Below are positions 23,525-32,462 of a stretch of 64,000 nt of DNA, one piece after another (positions within the stretch are counted from its first letter, which is position 1; the number at the start of each line of letters is the position of its first letter). The notes beneath the pieces were generated by a model that was given only the letters and a program-made list of their open reading frames with translations, ran no database searches and was not told the DNA's origin. Both the position numbers and the translations under genes were made by a program. The stretch is from Dugong dugon (lineage: Eukaryota; Chordata; Mammalia; Sirenia; Dugongidae), in contig CM057482.1 of the NCBI GenBank assembly GCA_030035585.1, forward strand, positions 47,101,501 through 47,165,500. Reading direction: 5' to 3'.

Positions 23525-24980
23525 GCTGTCTTAGGTGATGATAATTTGGAAGATAAAGTCACAAGAGCAGTTCAGACCTGCTCGCCAACCAGAGACATGG
23601 TGCATACAGCAAGTGCCAGCACCCAGGCCCCTGCCCAGTGCTGTGTAAGGAAGCAGGTGAAGCTGTAGAGCACAGAGTGGGCGTGGGGTGGCTCTGTCCC
23701 TTCAGGGCAGAGGATGCCCTAGTTTTAAGGCCTCCTCTGAAAGGCATCCAAGTAACACATGTAATTGATGTTTAAGCATATTAGACTGGGATTTCTAAAA
23801 ACGACTCAGACGAATGCCAGATTGCTGGCACAGTGAGGCTCATGCCGGGGTTTCACTGTGGAAGTGAAGAACAACTGCAGGCATGTTAATTCCCCCACCC
23901 CGAGGTCCCAGCTCAGCGGCCCTGACACATTCTTATCAACCTTCTGTGCATCTCTAGCAACCTCTCAACACTTCTTTCGCTCCAGCAGAGCTGGCTTTTA
24001 CACAAAAGCATCTGAGCATTTCCTCCTCACCCCACTCTCAGCCCTCCCCAAACACAAGCCTTCTAACGGGGTACGGGGATTCGAGTTAAAGATGAACTTT
24101 TTACCTCGCAGTCTTTTAGAGGAAACTCCCACCGACAACGACTCAAGTTAAGCAGAAAAGGACCAGCCTAGGAAGCTGGTTTGAAAACATGGATGGTCCC
24201 CGTGGCCTCTGTGTCAGCTGGCAAGAAACAGAAATTCCAATAGCTGTAAAGACCAAGACTAGGGGAAAAAATGGGGACTGTCTTGCCAATATCTTTGGAC
24301 AGTGAATAAACCATCTGCAACAGATGGGGAAGGAGCCAAGAATATAAAGGGTGGGAAGGGGCCCGTGGGCGTGTCCAAGCTGAGATGTACATGGCAGGGG
24401 GATTTGGACGCCACTGTGAAATCTCCAAGCAGCGAGGCTGGTGATTTAAGGAGGGAGACGGGAGGGGACCTTGCTCTGGTCAAGGCTTGGCTCTGGGGCC
24501 TCGATCAGCTGTGCTTTGTAAAAATCACCCCATCAGGTCGCCGTCCAAACGCGGATGTGAAAATCAGCCAGGACTTCATGAAGTATGTCCCTATGTGCAT
24601 CTTGCCTGGAAGCACAGGGACGGCTGCTAAGACCCCCACCCAAGGCTGGTCCAGCATTTCCCATCACCCTGGGCTGGTAAACAAAGGGGAGACTAGACTA
24701 CTGCAGTGGGATAGAGAGCTGTTTCTGTTCAGAACAGGAAACAGAGCTACACTGTTATGCAAAAGATCAGACGACATACACGGCGTAAATACTATAGAAG
24801 TAAAAGCATACTGTGTCCCTCCCTTGCTCAGGGATACACAAGGCTAGGTTATATTTTGAAGCCTGTTCCTGATATGGCCCTGAGCACCTCTAGCTGTAAG
24901 CTACAGCCTCGCTAGGGAGGGCAGGCCCAGGAGGAGGGTCAGTGTGGCAGGGCAGGTGAAGGGGGTGCCGGAGACCTGGC
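23525..24980. other. Unassigned intronic sequence with a chance-like 181-codon open frame
   Basis: The longest open frame in the window that is neither transposon-derived nor an antisense read-through of an ADAMTS17 exon lies at 24302-24847 on the plus strand. It has no motif, no signal peptide and no splice context that I recognise. Overlapping frames occur on the other strand. Confidence 0.45.
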
Positions 24981-25163
24981 CAGGGATGCATTACCCAATA
25001 AGCAAGGTATGCACGGGCTTACTTGTGTTTCCTTACTAATCTGTAGCGCACAACTTCATCTGTTTTTATCTTTCATGTAGTAAAACCCATGTGAAATTGT
25101 GCACTACAGAAGGAAACACAATTAAGCCTGTGCATATCCTGCTTACTGGTTAATCCACCCCTG
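24981..25163. mobile_element. Palindromic element, copy A (hAT-like MITE)
   Basis: It starts CAGGGATGCATTACCCAATA and ends with the inverted match ACTGGTTAATCCACCCCTG. The two arms pair over about 80-90 bases (GCACGGGCTTACTTGTGTTT against AAACACAATTAAGCCTGTGC). The sequence closely resembles copy B at 31021-31213. The CAGGGG terminus is hAT-like. The flanks share CCTGG, but I cannot make out a clean 8-bp duplication. Confidence 0.7.
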
Positions 25164-25429
25164 CCTGGACCCCACCCCTGGCTGCTCGGTTCGTATCAGG
25201 CCTCCATGAGGAGAGACGGGAAAAGGGTGGGGGCCTACCTGGTGATCTGCTTTCTTGGAACAATAACTTATGATCCCATTTGTATTTTGGGGAAGAATAA
25301 ACGCACTATTAGGTATGTGTTTGGGGGCACTGAATGAACCGAGAGATTGTTTCTTCAGAAGGTGTGCCTCCAGTCAGTCAGCACTTATCACGGGGTGTCT
25401 CCTTTGCAGGAGACAATGAAGGCAAGTCA
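25164..25429. other. Unassigned intronic sequence
   Basis: Nothing was recognised. Confidence 0.45.
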
Positions 25430-25845
25430 ATTATGGATTGACTTGGGTCCCCCAAAAATATATGTTGAAGTCTTAACCCTGGTAGGTGTTTGGAAATAAG
25501 GTCTTTGAAGATGCTATGAGTTAGGTTGATGTGAGGTCAGACTGGAATCCAGTGGAGCTGAATCCAGTTTGAGTGGTGTCCTTACACAAGATGAGAGGAG
25601 GCAGAGACAGGCGAGAGGAAGTATGGTCACGCGAAGACGCATTTACAAGCCTAGGACGCCTGGGCTACCAGAAGCTGGGAAAGTCACATGGAACAGATTC
25701 TCCCTCAAAGCCTCAAAAGGAATCAACAGAGCTAACACCCTGATTTTGGACTCCCAGCCTCCAGAACGGTGAGAGAACAGACTTCTGTTCTCATAAGCCA
25801 CCCAGCTTGTGGTACTTTGTCACAACAACAGGAGGTACTGAAGGT
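25430..25845 (+). mobile_element. MLT1-like MaLR LTR
   Basis: It begins TTATGGATTGACTTGGGTCC, has TGTTTGGAAATAAGGTCTTT, and ends with CTCCCAGCCTCCAGAACGG and CCACCCAGCTTGTGGTACTT. Confidence 0.75.
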
Positions 25846-26309
25846 AGAAATGTGCCCAGAGCAGGTGTGGCCTGGGCCTTCACGGCCTGCAATCACTGGG
25901 AAGCCAAAGTCAAAACAAGTGAGCAGATATACAAAAGTCCCCACAAACTGTTATCATACCTAGAACGTTGAAAAGCGGTGCTGAGAGAGCATAAAGCAGG
26001 CCCCCACGCTGAGGAAAGGAGGCCTCCCTGAGGAGAGACATTTACACTGAGGTCCCAAGGGGGAAAAAGTAAGTTGGGAGAGGGGAAGGAGCACAGCAGA
26101 CGTCCTGGGGGAGGGACGGCATGTGAGGAGCAGGAAGGAGGCTGTGAGGTCAGGGCCCAGTGTGGGGATTGTATCCTACAGGCAGCAGGAAGTGACCAAA
26201 TGGGCTGAAGCATGGAGAGGTGCAGTCAGACTGATGCCTAAGTGAGCCTCTGTAGTTTCTGTGAGGAGAACGAATTTGAGGGGGTTAGCAGGAAGCAGGG
26301 GGGGCTGGT
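25846..26309. other. Unassigned intronic sequence
   Basis: Nothing was recognised; no exon signature. Confidence 0.45.
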
Positions 26310-26450
26310 ATGGAAGGATATGGAGCCTGGTGCCTGGGTCCATACCTGGCCCACCACTACCTAGCTGTGGGACATTGGGCAAGTTATTTAGCCTCTCTAT
26401 GATTCCAGGTTTTTATCTGTAAAATGGGGATAAAAATAATACCTCTCTCA
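26310..26450 (+). repeat. MIR SINE fragment
   Basis: ACCTAGCTGTGGGACATTGG, GCAAGTTATTTAGCCTCTC and TATCTGTAAAATGGGGATAA form a textbook MIR core. It is cut off by the RTE derivative that follows. Confidence 0.85.
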
Positions 26451-27700
26451 TGTTGTTAGCTGCTGTCGTCTTGGCTCCGACTCATGGCAACCCCATGCAC
26501 AACAGAATGAATTGCCTGGTCCTGCGCCATCTTCACGATCATTGGCCTGCTTGAGCCCATTCTTGTGGCCACTGTTGATTGTGAGGGCCTTCCAACCTAG
26601 GGGGCTCATCTCCCAGCGCCAGATCTAACAATATTCTTTTTTTTTAAATTGTACTTTAGATGAAGGTTTACACAACAAACTAGCTTCTCATGAAACAGTT
26701 AGTACACATACTGTTTTATGACACTGGTTACCAACCCCACGACACGTCAACACTCTCCCTTCTCGACCTTGGGTTCCCTATTACCAGCTTTCCTGTCCCC
26801 TCCTATCTTCTAGTTCTTGCCCCTGGGCTGGTGTGCCCCTTTAGTCTCATTTTGTTTTATGAGCCTGTCTAATCTTTGGCTGAAGGGTGAGCCTTGACAG
26901 TGACTTCATTACTGAGCTAAAAGGGTGTCCAGGGGCCATACTCTTGGAGTTTCTCCAGTCTCTGTCAGGCCAGTAAGTCTGGTCTTTTTTTGTTAGAATT
27001 TTGTTCTACATTTTTCTCCAGTTCTGTCCGGGACCCTGTATTGTGACCCCTGTCAGAGCAGTCAATGGTGGTAGCCAGGTACCACCTAGTTGTACTGGAG
27101 TTGGTCTGGTGGAGGCAGTGGTATTGTGGTCCACTAGTTCTTTGGACTAATTTTTCCCTTGTGTCTTTAGTTTTCTTCATTCTCCCTTGCCCCTGAAGGG
27201 GTGAGACCAGTGGAGTATCTTAGATAGCTGCTCACGGGCTTTTAAGACCCCAGACGCTACTCACCAAAGTAGAATGTAGAACATTTTCTTTATAAACTGT
27301 TATACAAATTGAGCTAGATGTCCCCCGAGACCATGGTCCCCACAGCCCTCAGCCCAGCAATTTGGTCCCTCAGGGAGTTTGGATGTGTCTATGGAGCTTC
27401 CATGACCTTACCTTGGTCAAGTTTGCTGGCTTCCCCAGTATTGTGTATTGTCTTACCCTTCACCAAAGTTAGCACTTATCTATTTAGTGTCAAACAATAT
27501 TCTATTGGGATCCATAGAGTTTTCAGTGGCTAATTTTCAGAAGTAGATTGCCAGGCCTTTCTTCCTTGTTTGTCTTAGTCTGGAAGCTCCGCTAAAACCT
27601 GTTCACCATGGGTGACCCTGCAGGTATTTGAAATACTAGTGGCATAGCTTCCAGCATCACAGCAACACGTAAGCCACCACAGTACAACAAACTGACAGAC
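26451..27700 (-). mobile_element. RTE derivative split by an L1 tail
   Basis: The RTE tail side is at 26451-26637 (TGTTGTTAGCTGCTGTCGTC) and the 5' side at 27493-27700, ending CAACAAACTGACAGAC. The L1 piece sits between them at 26638-27492. Confidence 0.85.
26638..27492 (-). mobile_element. 5'-truncated L1, 3' UTR only, with target duplication
   Basis: It begins in plus-strand view with a T-run (the poly-A tail) and TTGTACTTTAGATGAAGG, and carries the lineage's 3' UTR through TTTTAAGACCCCAGACGCTA. An 11-bp duplication AACAATATTCT flanks it (26627-26637 and 27493-27503). Confidence 0.9.
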
Positions 27701-28351
27701 AGGTGGCGGACCTTTCACAGGCCAGCATTAAATGATTTCTTACATTTAAACGTCTAGAAACATTCCTGGCACGTGATGAGAGCCAGTGGGCTCAACATTC
27801 TTATAATGATCAGCCATGAAGGAGGAAGAAAAGGGGACAGGAAGATGACTTGGGAACTCGAGCCAGGCAATGGATGATTGCACTATTTACTGAGAAGGGA
27901 GGAAAGAACACGGATTAGAAAGGTTTAAGACGTCTGGGGAAGACCCAGCAGAGCTGGCAGGACTGTGCCCCTTGACGGCAGGCTGGGATTTTATCTGTTG
28001 TTGCTTGTCACTGTAAGCCCTCACCTAGCAGAGCCCCTGGCCCAGAAGTAGGCCTCCGTCGAGGTTTCCTGAAGACCTGATGCTGGAAAGGCAGCCCTGG
28101 GAGGGAGCACAAGGGGGTGAAGGAGTAAGAAGACCAGTGTTTTCTCTCCCGTCTTGTGCCATTTTCCTGCCACATGGGAAAATTCTAAGGGGTGTTGCTG
28201 GGCTCCAGAGATAAGACATGAAGACTTTGCTCTCAGGGACGTGCTGATGCCCGTAAGAGTCTGATGTGCTGAAATGCATGACAACTCAGCCGTCTATATG
28301 CTTCACTCCTGCAGATTTCCTCTTTCCCCAGTGAGGATGTAAGGAGAGAGG
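27701..28351. other. Unassigned intronic sequence
   Basis: No exon or repeat was recognised. Two overlapping minus-strand frames at 28021-28284 are chance-like. Confidence 0.5.
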
Positions 28352-28724
28352 TGCTTTGGACTGAATCACGCCCTCCAAAATAAACGTGCTGAGTCCTAAC
28401 CTCTGGACCTGTAAATGGGACCCTGCTGGAGAACAGGGGTTTTCTTTTGTTATGTTAATGAGGCCACAGCAGAGTAGGGAGAGCCCTAAACCTAATCACT
28501 TCTGAGTGGTGGCTTACAAAGGGAGAACAGAACAGAGAGACACATGGGGAAGACGCATATGAAGGGCCCTCTACAAGCCAAGGAATGCCTGGGGCTACGG
28601 ATAAAGAAGGACCCTCCCCAGAGTTGATCCCTGATTGGACTTCTAGCCTTCTAGAACTATGAGACAATAGATTTTTGTTCTTTAAAGACACCATTTGTGG
28701 TATTGTTGTTATAGCAGCACCCGA
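28352..28724 (+). mobile_element. MaLR-type LTR
   Basis: It starts TGCTTTGGACTGAATCACGC and ends GAACTATGAGACAATAGATT, then TGTGGTATTGTTGTTATAGC. It has a MaLR-like layout with a weak polyadenylation signal. Confidence 0.65.
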
Positions 28725-28725
28725 A

Positions 28726-28860
28726 GTTCTCAACCTCAGCCAGCCGTTGGCATCATCTGGGAGATTTAATACATTGGATTCCCGAAGTGTGTGATTTAAT
28801 TGGTCTGAGATGTAGCCTGGGCATTGCGATTTTTAAACACAGTGGGATTTGAGAGTCATT
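28726..28860. repeat. Possible hAT-Charlie (MER-type) fragment
   Basis: GAAGTTCTCAACCTCAGCC, GGCATCATCTGGGAGATTTA and TTGGTCTGAGATGTAGCCTG resemble the ancient MER5/MER20-like elements. Degraded. Confidence 0.45.
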
Positions 28861-29125
28861 AATCAGCATGACTTTAACTGTAGATATAAAACATTTCTTT
28901 TTAGTCATGATTTACAACTTGCTCATTTTCAAAACTGATGTGACACAGCTAAGGTATAAAACAGACCCTTTAAAAAAGGAGTAAAAATAAGAAGTTTTTA
29001 ATTTCAAGAGGAATTATTGTAACGGAACATGAAGTCTAGGCCTGAGTTTTCTGGAGCAAATGAGCAAAGGTGGACAAGAAGTGTTAGGGCATCATCACGG
29101 TCCATAAAAGGACATCTATGAGATA

Positions 29126-29335
29126 ATCAGAGTCCCCGGGGGTGCAAAGAGTTAACGCACTCGGCTCTAACTGAAAAGTTAGAGGTTCAAGTCCACCCTC
29201 AGACATCTTGGAAGAAGGGCATGGCAATCTCCTTTGGAAAAATCAGCCATTAAAAACCCTATGGAGCACAGTTCTACTGTGACACACATGGGGTCACCGT
29301 GAGTTGGTGTCGACTTGATGGCAACTGGTTTTACA
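29126..29335 (+). mobile_element. AfroSINE (long subfamily)
   Basis: The head is GAGTCCCCGGGGGTGCAAAG, with AGTTAACGCACTCGGCT, the body ACTGTGACACACATGGGGTC and the tail GTCGACTTGATGGCAACTGG. Confidence 0.9.
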
Positions 29336-29344
29336 AAGTAATCT

Positions 29345-29670
29345 GTTGTTAGCTGCTGTTGGGTTGGCCTTCAACTCATGGCGACCCCATGCATAACAGA
29401 ATGGAACACTGCCTGGTCCTGTGCCATACCCAGGATAGGTTGCAGATCAGATCGTTGTGATCTATAGGGTTTTCATTGGGTGATTTTTGTAAGTAGATCA
29501 GCAGGCCTTTCTAGTCTGGAAGCTCTGCTGAAATGTGTTCAACATCACAGCAACATGCAAGCCTCCACTGACAGATGGGTGTGGCTGCGCATGAGGTGCA
29601 CTGGCTGGGAACTGAACCCTGGTCTCACACATGGGAGGCGAGAATTCTACAACCAAATCACCAATACCTC
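29345..29670 (-). mobile_element. tRNA-Gly-headed RTE-type SINE
   Basis: It is flanked by a 12-bp target duplication ACAAAGTAATCT (29333-29344) and ACAAGGTAATCT (29671-29682). In sense orientation it has three parts. The first is a 71-base tRNA-Gly(GCC)-like head (29667-29597). The second is an RTE-related body with CTGTCAGTGGAGGCTTGCAT. The third is the RTE-type tail with GGGGTCGCCATGAGTTGAAG and CAGCAGCTAACAACA. It is the same family as 13218-13468. Confidence 0.8.
29597..29667 (-). repeat. tRNA-Gly-derived SINE head (not a functional tRNA gene)
   Basis: Seventy-one bases align without gaps to tRNA-Gly-GCC, with about 56 identical by eye. The anticodon arm GAATTCTCGCCT and a B box GGTTCAGTTCC are kept. 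The acceptor stem and D arm have changes, so it is a pseudo-tRNA promoter head. Confidence 0.75.
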
Positions 29671-29704
29671 ACAAGGTAATCTACAGAGAAATAACACCAA
29701 AAAC

Positions 29705-29928
29705 CAGGGCTTTGGACCAGTTTGTCTGGGTTCAAACCCCTACTGAGAATTAGCATTTCTAACAAGTTCCCTGCTGAGAATTTGCATTTCCACCCCAGAG
29801 ATACTGAATCAGAATCTACATTTTAACAAGATCCCCAGGTGAGTCTTATGTATAACTCCCTGGGAACGTGTTAGAAATGCAGATTCTCAGCAGGGGTTCA
29901 AACTGGAATGAACCAGATGGAAGCCCTG
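29705..29928. mobile_element. Palindromic hAT non-autonomous transposon with 8-bp target duplication
   Basis: The ends CAGGGCTTTGGACCAG and (inverted) CAGGGCTTCCATCTGG are terminal repeats. Inner arms repeat CTGAGAATTTGCATTTC against GAAATGCAGATTCTCAG. The flanks ACCAAAAAC and ACCAAAAC look like an 8-bp duplication with one extra A. Confidence 0.7.
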
Positions 29929-29936
29929 ACCAAAAC

Positions 29937-30482
29937 ACTTTTTTTTTTCCCCATCACATCTTTCTAGGAGGATAGGTGAAAACCATTTGGATGAACAAGA
30001 GGGCTGAGCACATAGATACTTCATGGCTCATTAACACCAGGCTGCTCCCTAGTCAGTCAGCAGCCAATGTAAAGGTCACCACTCTTTCCTGAAGGTCTAC
30101 AGGCTCCCCTATGATGACCTTGGCCAAGTAAGCCCAAGAAGCAGGAGACAGGTGGGTTGTAGCCCACCTGTCTTGGGAAACCTTTCTTCCAGGACTCAGC
30201 CAACGAACAGAGAACCCAGCTCCCCCACACAACTTCACTGCACTCAGGTTCACAGAAGCACTCTCTCTGTGCCCAGGAACGACCTGCTGAGTGGACACTC
30301 ACGATGCCTCTGCACCCTGAACTCTCAGTTCAGTTTCATTTTCCTAACGTCCAAATTTCCAGTGGGAGGCAGACCCTGCTTTGCATCAGGCAGTGGATGC
30401 TGCAGTTCAGAATCTTCCTCCTGGCCTCACGGACACCTCCATCAGGGCACCTGGGAGAATGCACTGGCTGAGGGGGACTTAC
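29937..30482. other. Intronic sequence just downstream of the TSP1 exon
   Basis: Nothing was recognised apart from the exon donor at its right end. Two minus-strand frames at 30053-30302 overlap one another and are chance-like. Confidence 0.5.
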
Positions 30483-30628
30483 GGGGGGTTGTCGCATTTT
30501 CTCTGCCGGAAGCGGGCTCCCGTGCCACATGTTCGGCTGCACATGCTCCAGGCGCCCCACGGGCTCCAGTCTCCGTCCACGTGCTCTGGGATGGGCGTCT
30601 TGCTGACACACTCCCCGGCGCGACACCA
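30483..30628 (-). CDS. ADAMTS17: ADAMTS17 internal exon (disintegrin-TSP1 junction and first TSP1 repeat)
   Basis: This 146-bp exon is 48 codons plus two bases, entering in phase 0 and leaving in phase 2. It begins [20 protein letters not shown] and continues [15 protein letters not shown], then [13 protein letters not shown]. The first part closes the disintegrin-like domain. The second is the start of the central thrombospondin type 1 repeat. The WxxWxxW motif is the usual C-mannosylation site, and CSRTCG fits the O-fucosylation consensus CSx(S/T)CG; both are known to matter for secretion of ADAMTS-family proteins. The acceptor is a strong pyrimidine tract ending TTTTAG before TGG, and the donor is CCCCCC|GTAAGT. 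A cluster of AfroSINEs starts about 130 bp upstream of the acceptor. Longer open frames on this strand through the exon are out of frame with the protein and are not real. Confidence 0.94.
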
Positions 30629-30761
30629 CTAAAACAGAGAGAGGACCCGCGGGCCCGAGCTGCTCAGGGAGAGGACTCACCTGGTCACTTCCCAAATTAG
30701 TGATCCATCCATGCCAAAGACAACATGCCCCCGAAATCGACTTTTGTAATTTAGGAGTCCT

Positions 30762-30808
30762 GTTGCTACGAGTTGGAATCCACTCGACAGCAATGGGTTG
30801 GGTTTTGG
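30762..30808 (+). mobile_element. AfroSINE tail fragment
   Basis: Only the 3' end remains: ACGAGTTGGAATCCACTCGA and CAGCAATGGGTTGGGTTTTG. Confidence 0.8.
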
Positions 30809-30999
30809 TGGGTGGCGCAAATGGTTTGCGCTCAACTGCAAACCTAAAGGTTGGTGGTTCAAACCCACTCAATGGCACCTGGTGATCTGCTTCTATAAAG
30901 ACTACAGCCAAGAACGCCCTGTGGAATAGTTCTACCCTGTTAACATGTGGCATCATGATGAGTTGGAACCGACTCAACAGTAATGGGTTTGGATTTTTT
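30809..30999 (+). mobile_element. AfroSINE (long subfamily)
   Basis: The head is TGGGTGGCGCAAATGGTTTG, with a B box in GGTTCAAACCC, the middle ACCTGGTGATCTGCTTCTAT, and the tail GAGTTGGAACCGACTCAACA. It abuts the neighbours on both sides. Confidence 0.88.
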
Positions 31000-31002
31000 G
31001 GT

Positions 31003-31385
31003 TGGGTGGTATAAATGGTTAAGTGATGGATTATCAAATAAACAAGGTAGGCAGGGCTTACTTGTGCTTACTTAGTTATCTGCAGTGCGCAATTACACCT
31101 GTTCTCACCATGTCAAAGATGTAGTGAAACTCATGTGAAATTGTGCACTATAAATTAGTAAGTAAGCACGATTAAGCCTGCACATAACTTGCTTACTGGT
31201 TAATCTGCCCCTGCTGCTCACCAAAAGGTTAAAGGTTCAAGTTCACCCAGAGGTACCTCAGAAGAAAGGCCTGGCAATCTAATTCTGGAAGAATTAGCCA
31301 TTGAAAACCCTATGGAGCACAGTACTACTCTGACACACATGGGGTCACCCTGAGTTAGAATCAACTTGATGACAACTGGAAAAAG
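31003..31385 (+). mobile_element. AfroSINE split by the palindromic element
   Basis: The head GGGTGGTATAAATGGTTAA ends at about 31020. The element resumes at 31214 with GCTCACCAAAAGGTTAAAGG and runs to ATCAACTTGATGACAACTGG. The gap is filled by the element at 31021-31213. Confidence 0.85.
31021..31213. mobile_element. Palindromic element, copy B (inside an AfroSINE)
   Basis: It resembles copy A at 24981: GCAGGGCTTACTTGTGCTTA pairs with TAAGCACGATTAAGCCTGC, and CAGTGCGCAATTACAC pairs with GTGAAATTGTGCACT. The 3' terminus GATTAACCAG inverted is retained, and the 5' terminus is decayed. Because it interrupts an AfroSINE, it inserted after that SINE. Confidence 0.75.
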
Positions 31386-32360
31386 TAGACTACTTCGGGG
31401 TGTGCATGTTTGCAAAACTTGGCAGCACTTCTTACTTACTCAACGTTGACACCGCTATCTGTCTGGAGTTTGGGTTTTGCCCTAAACTTTCACGTGGAAT
31501 GTGCTCCACTGGGATTTTCTAAATTCCCAGAAAAAGAATTAACCCACATGGTTCATGAAGAAACCTGAGTATCTGCAAACTTTGCTTATTGTGAGTGAAG
31601 GCAGCACGTCCTGCTCTGTGCTTTTGAACTTCAGAGTTGGGTTTGGTGCTTTGTAACGACATTGATGATGCCATGTGAGTGAATCTTGGTTCTTTCCGAG
31701 GACAACAGAAAGCCAGTCCTTTGAAGCAGAACTTCCTACCCTGTGTGGCACATCACCTGGGGGAACAAGACGTGATTTCATGGCTCTCAATCCCAGTGTC
31801 AGAGTGAAAATCTTACCTCTTTTCCACTCTCTTTCAATCCTTCCCACAGGACCAAGGAGAAAGTCTCAGGTTGTTGCTGCTGTATCCTGAACACCTCTCT
31901 AACACTAACAGTTTCTCCTGTTGATGAAGACCGGGGCAGGCTTGCTCTCCCGCTATCTGGCTAGAATTTGACAGCATTGCTTTTTCCCATTAAATTCATT
32001 TTACAATAGCCTGTTATGTATGCCAAGTGATACTGCTTTTCCATTTAAGGTGTACTGATGTAAAGTTTTCCTTTTAAATAAATTCACTCATGTGATAAAA
32101 GGAGTTAATACAACAAAAATATTAACTAATTCTTGTATCTTATGGAAAAGAAGAGTGAGGTAATGAAGGTCTCCTGTGTGCCTGGAGGGCACTCTGTGGG
32201 CATTTCAGAGGTGCCTGGGGGATGTTTCGGAGGCTCATGAGCACAGAGAGCAGATTGCCTCTGAGAGGAGAGATGCCTATGATTGCTTACTTCAGGGCAC
32301 CCCAAGGCCCAGGATCCATGGGGCTGCCTTCTGGGGGGCAGAGGGAGACAAGAGGATTAC

Positions 32361-32462
32361 CTTGTCTGCCCCACACTCAGTGCCATCCAGGGGAGGGTCC
32401 AGCTTGGTCTTGCAGGATGAATCTCCTTCAACCAGGCACCACAGACCGGCACACATCAGATG
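32361..32462 (-). CDS. ADAMTS17: ADAMTS17 internal exon (end of disintegrin-like domain)
   Basis: This 102-bp exon is 34 codons in phase 0 at both ends. It reads [14 protein letters not shown], then [20 protein letters not shown]. That is the cysteine-rich C-terminal part of the disintegrin-like domain of ADAMTS proteases, and it matches ADAMTS17 as I remember it nearly residue for residue. Splice sites are clear on the minus strand: a pyrimidine-containing acceptor ending CTACAG just before 32462, and a donor AAG|GTAATC just after 32361. ADAMTS17 is a secreted zinc metalloprotease of the extracellular matrix. In humans its loss causes a Weill-Marchesani-like syndrome, and in dogs lens luxation. 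The four cysteines expected here are all present and there is no frameshift. The following exon is 1.7 kb away in the gene direction. The preceding exon, which should carry the start of this domain, was not found in the window. Confidence 0.93.

Larger units (their letters stand above)
17673..30482 (-). other. ADAMTS17: ADAMTS17 intron (12,810 bp)
   Basis: This is the intron between the two TSP1-encoding exons. It opens with GTAAGT at its high-coordinate end and closes with a pyrimidine tract plus AG at 17673. It is interrupted in phase 2. Most of its recognisable content is transposon-derived and listed separately. Confidence 0.9.
30629..32360 (-). other. ADAMTS17: ADAMTS17 intron (1,732 bp)
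   Basis: This is a phase 0 intron with GT and AG ends. About 600 bp of it is a run of three AfroSINEs, one broken by a palindromic element. The part from about 31386 to 32360 shows no repeat or gene that I recognise. Confidence 0.9.

Noticed and set aside
29597..29667. Possible functional tRNA-Gly gene
   Set aside because: About 15 of 71 positions differ from tRNA-Gly, including D-arm and acceptor-stem changes, and it is embedded in a SINE with target duplications.
30336..31037. 233-codon minus-strand frame across the TSP1 exon
   Set aside because: It is out of frame with the ADAMTS17 protein and runs through introns and SINEs, so it is an artefact of the exon's GC content.
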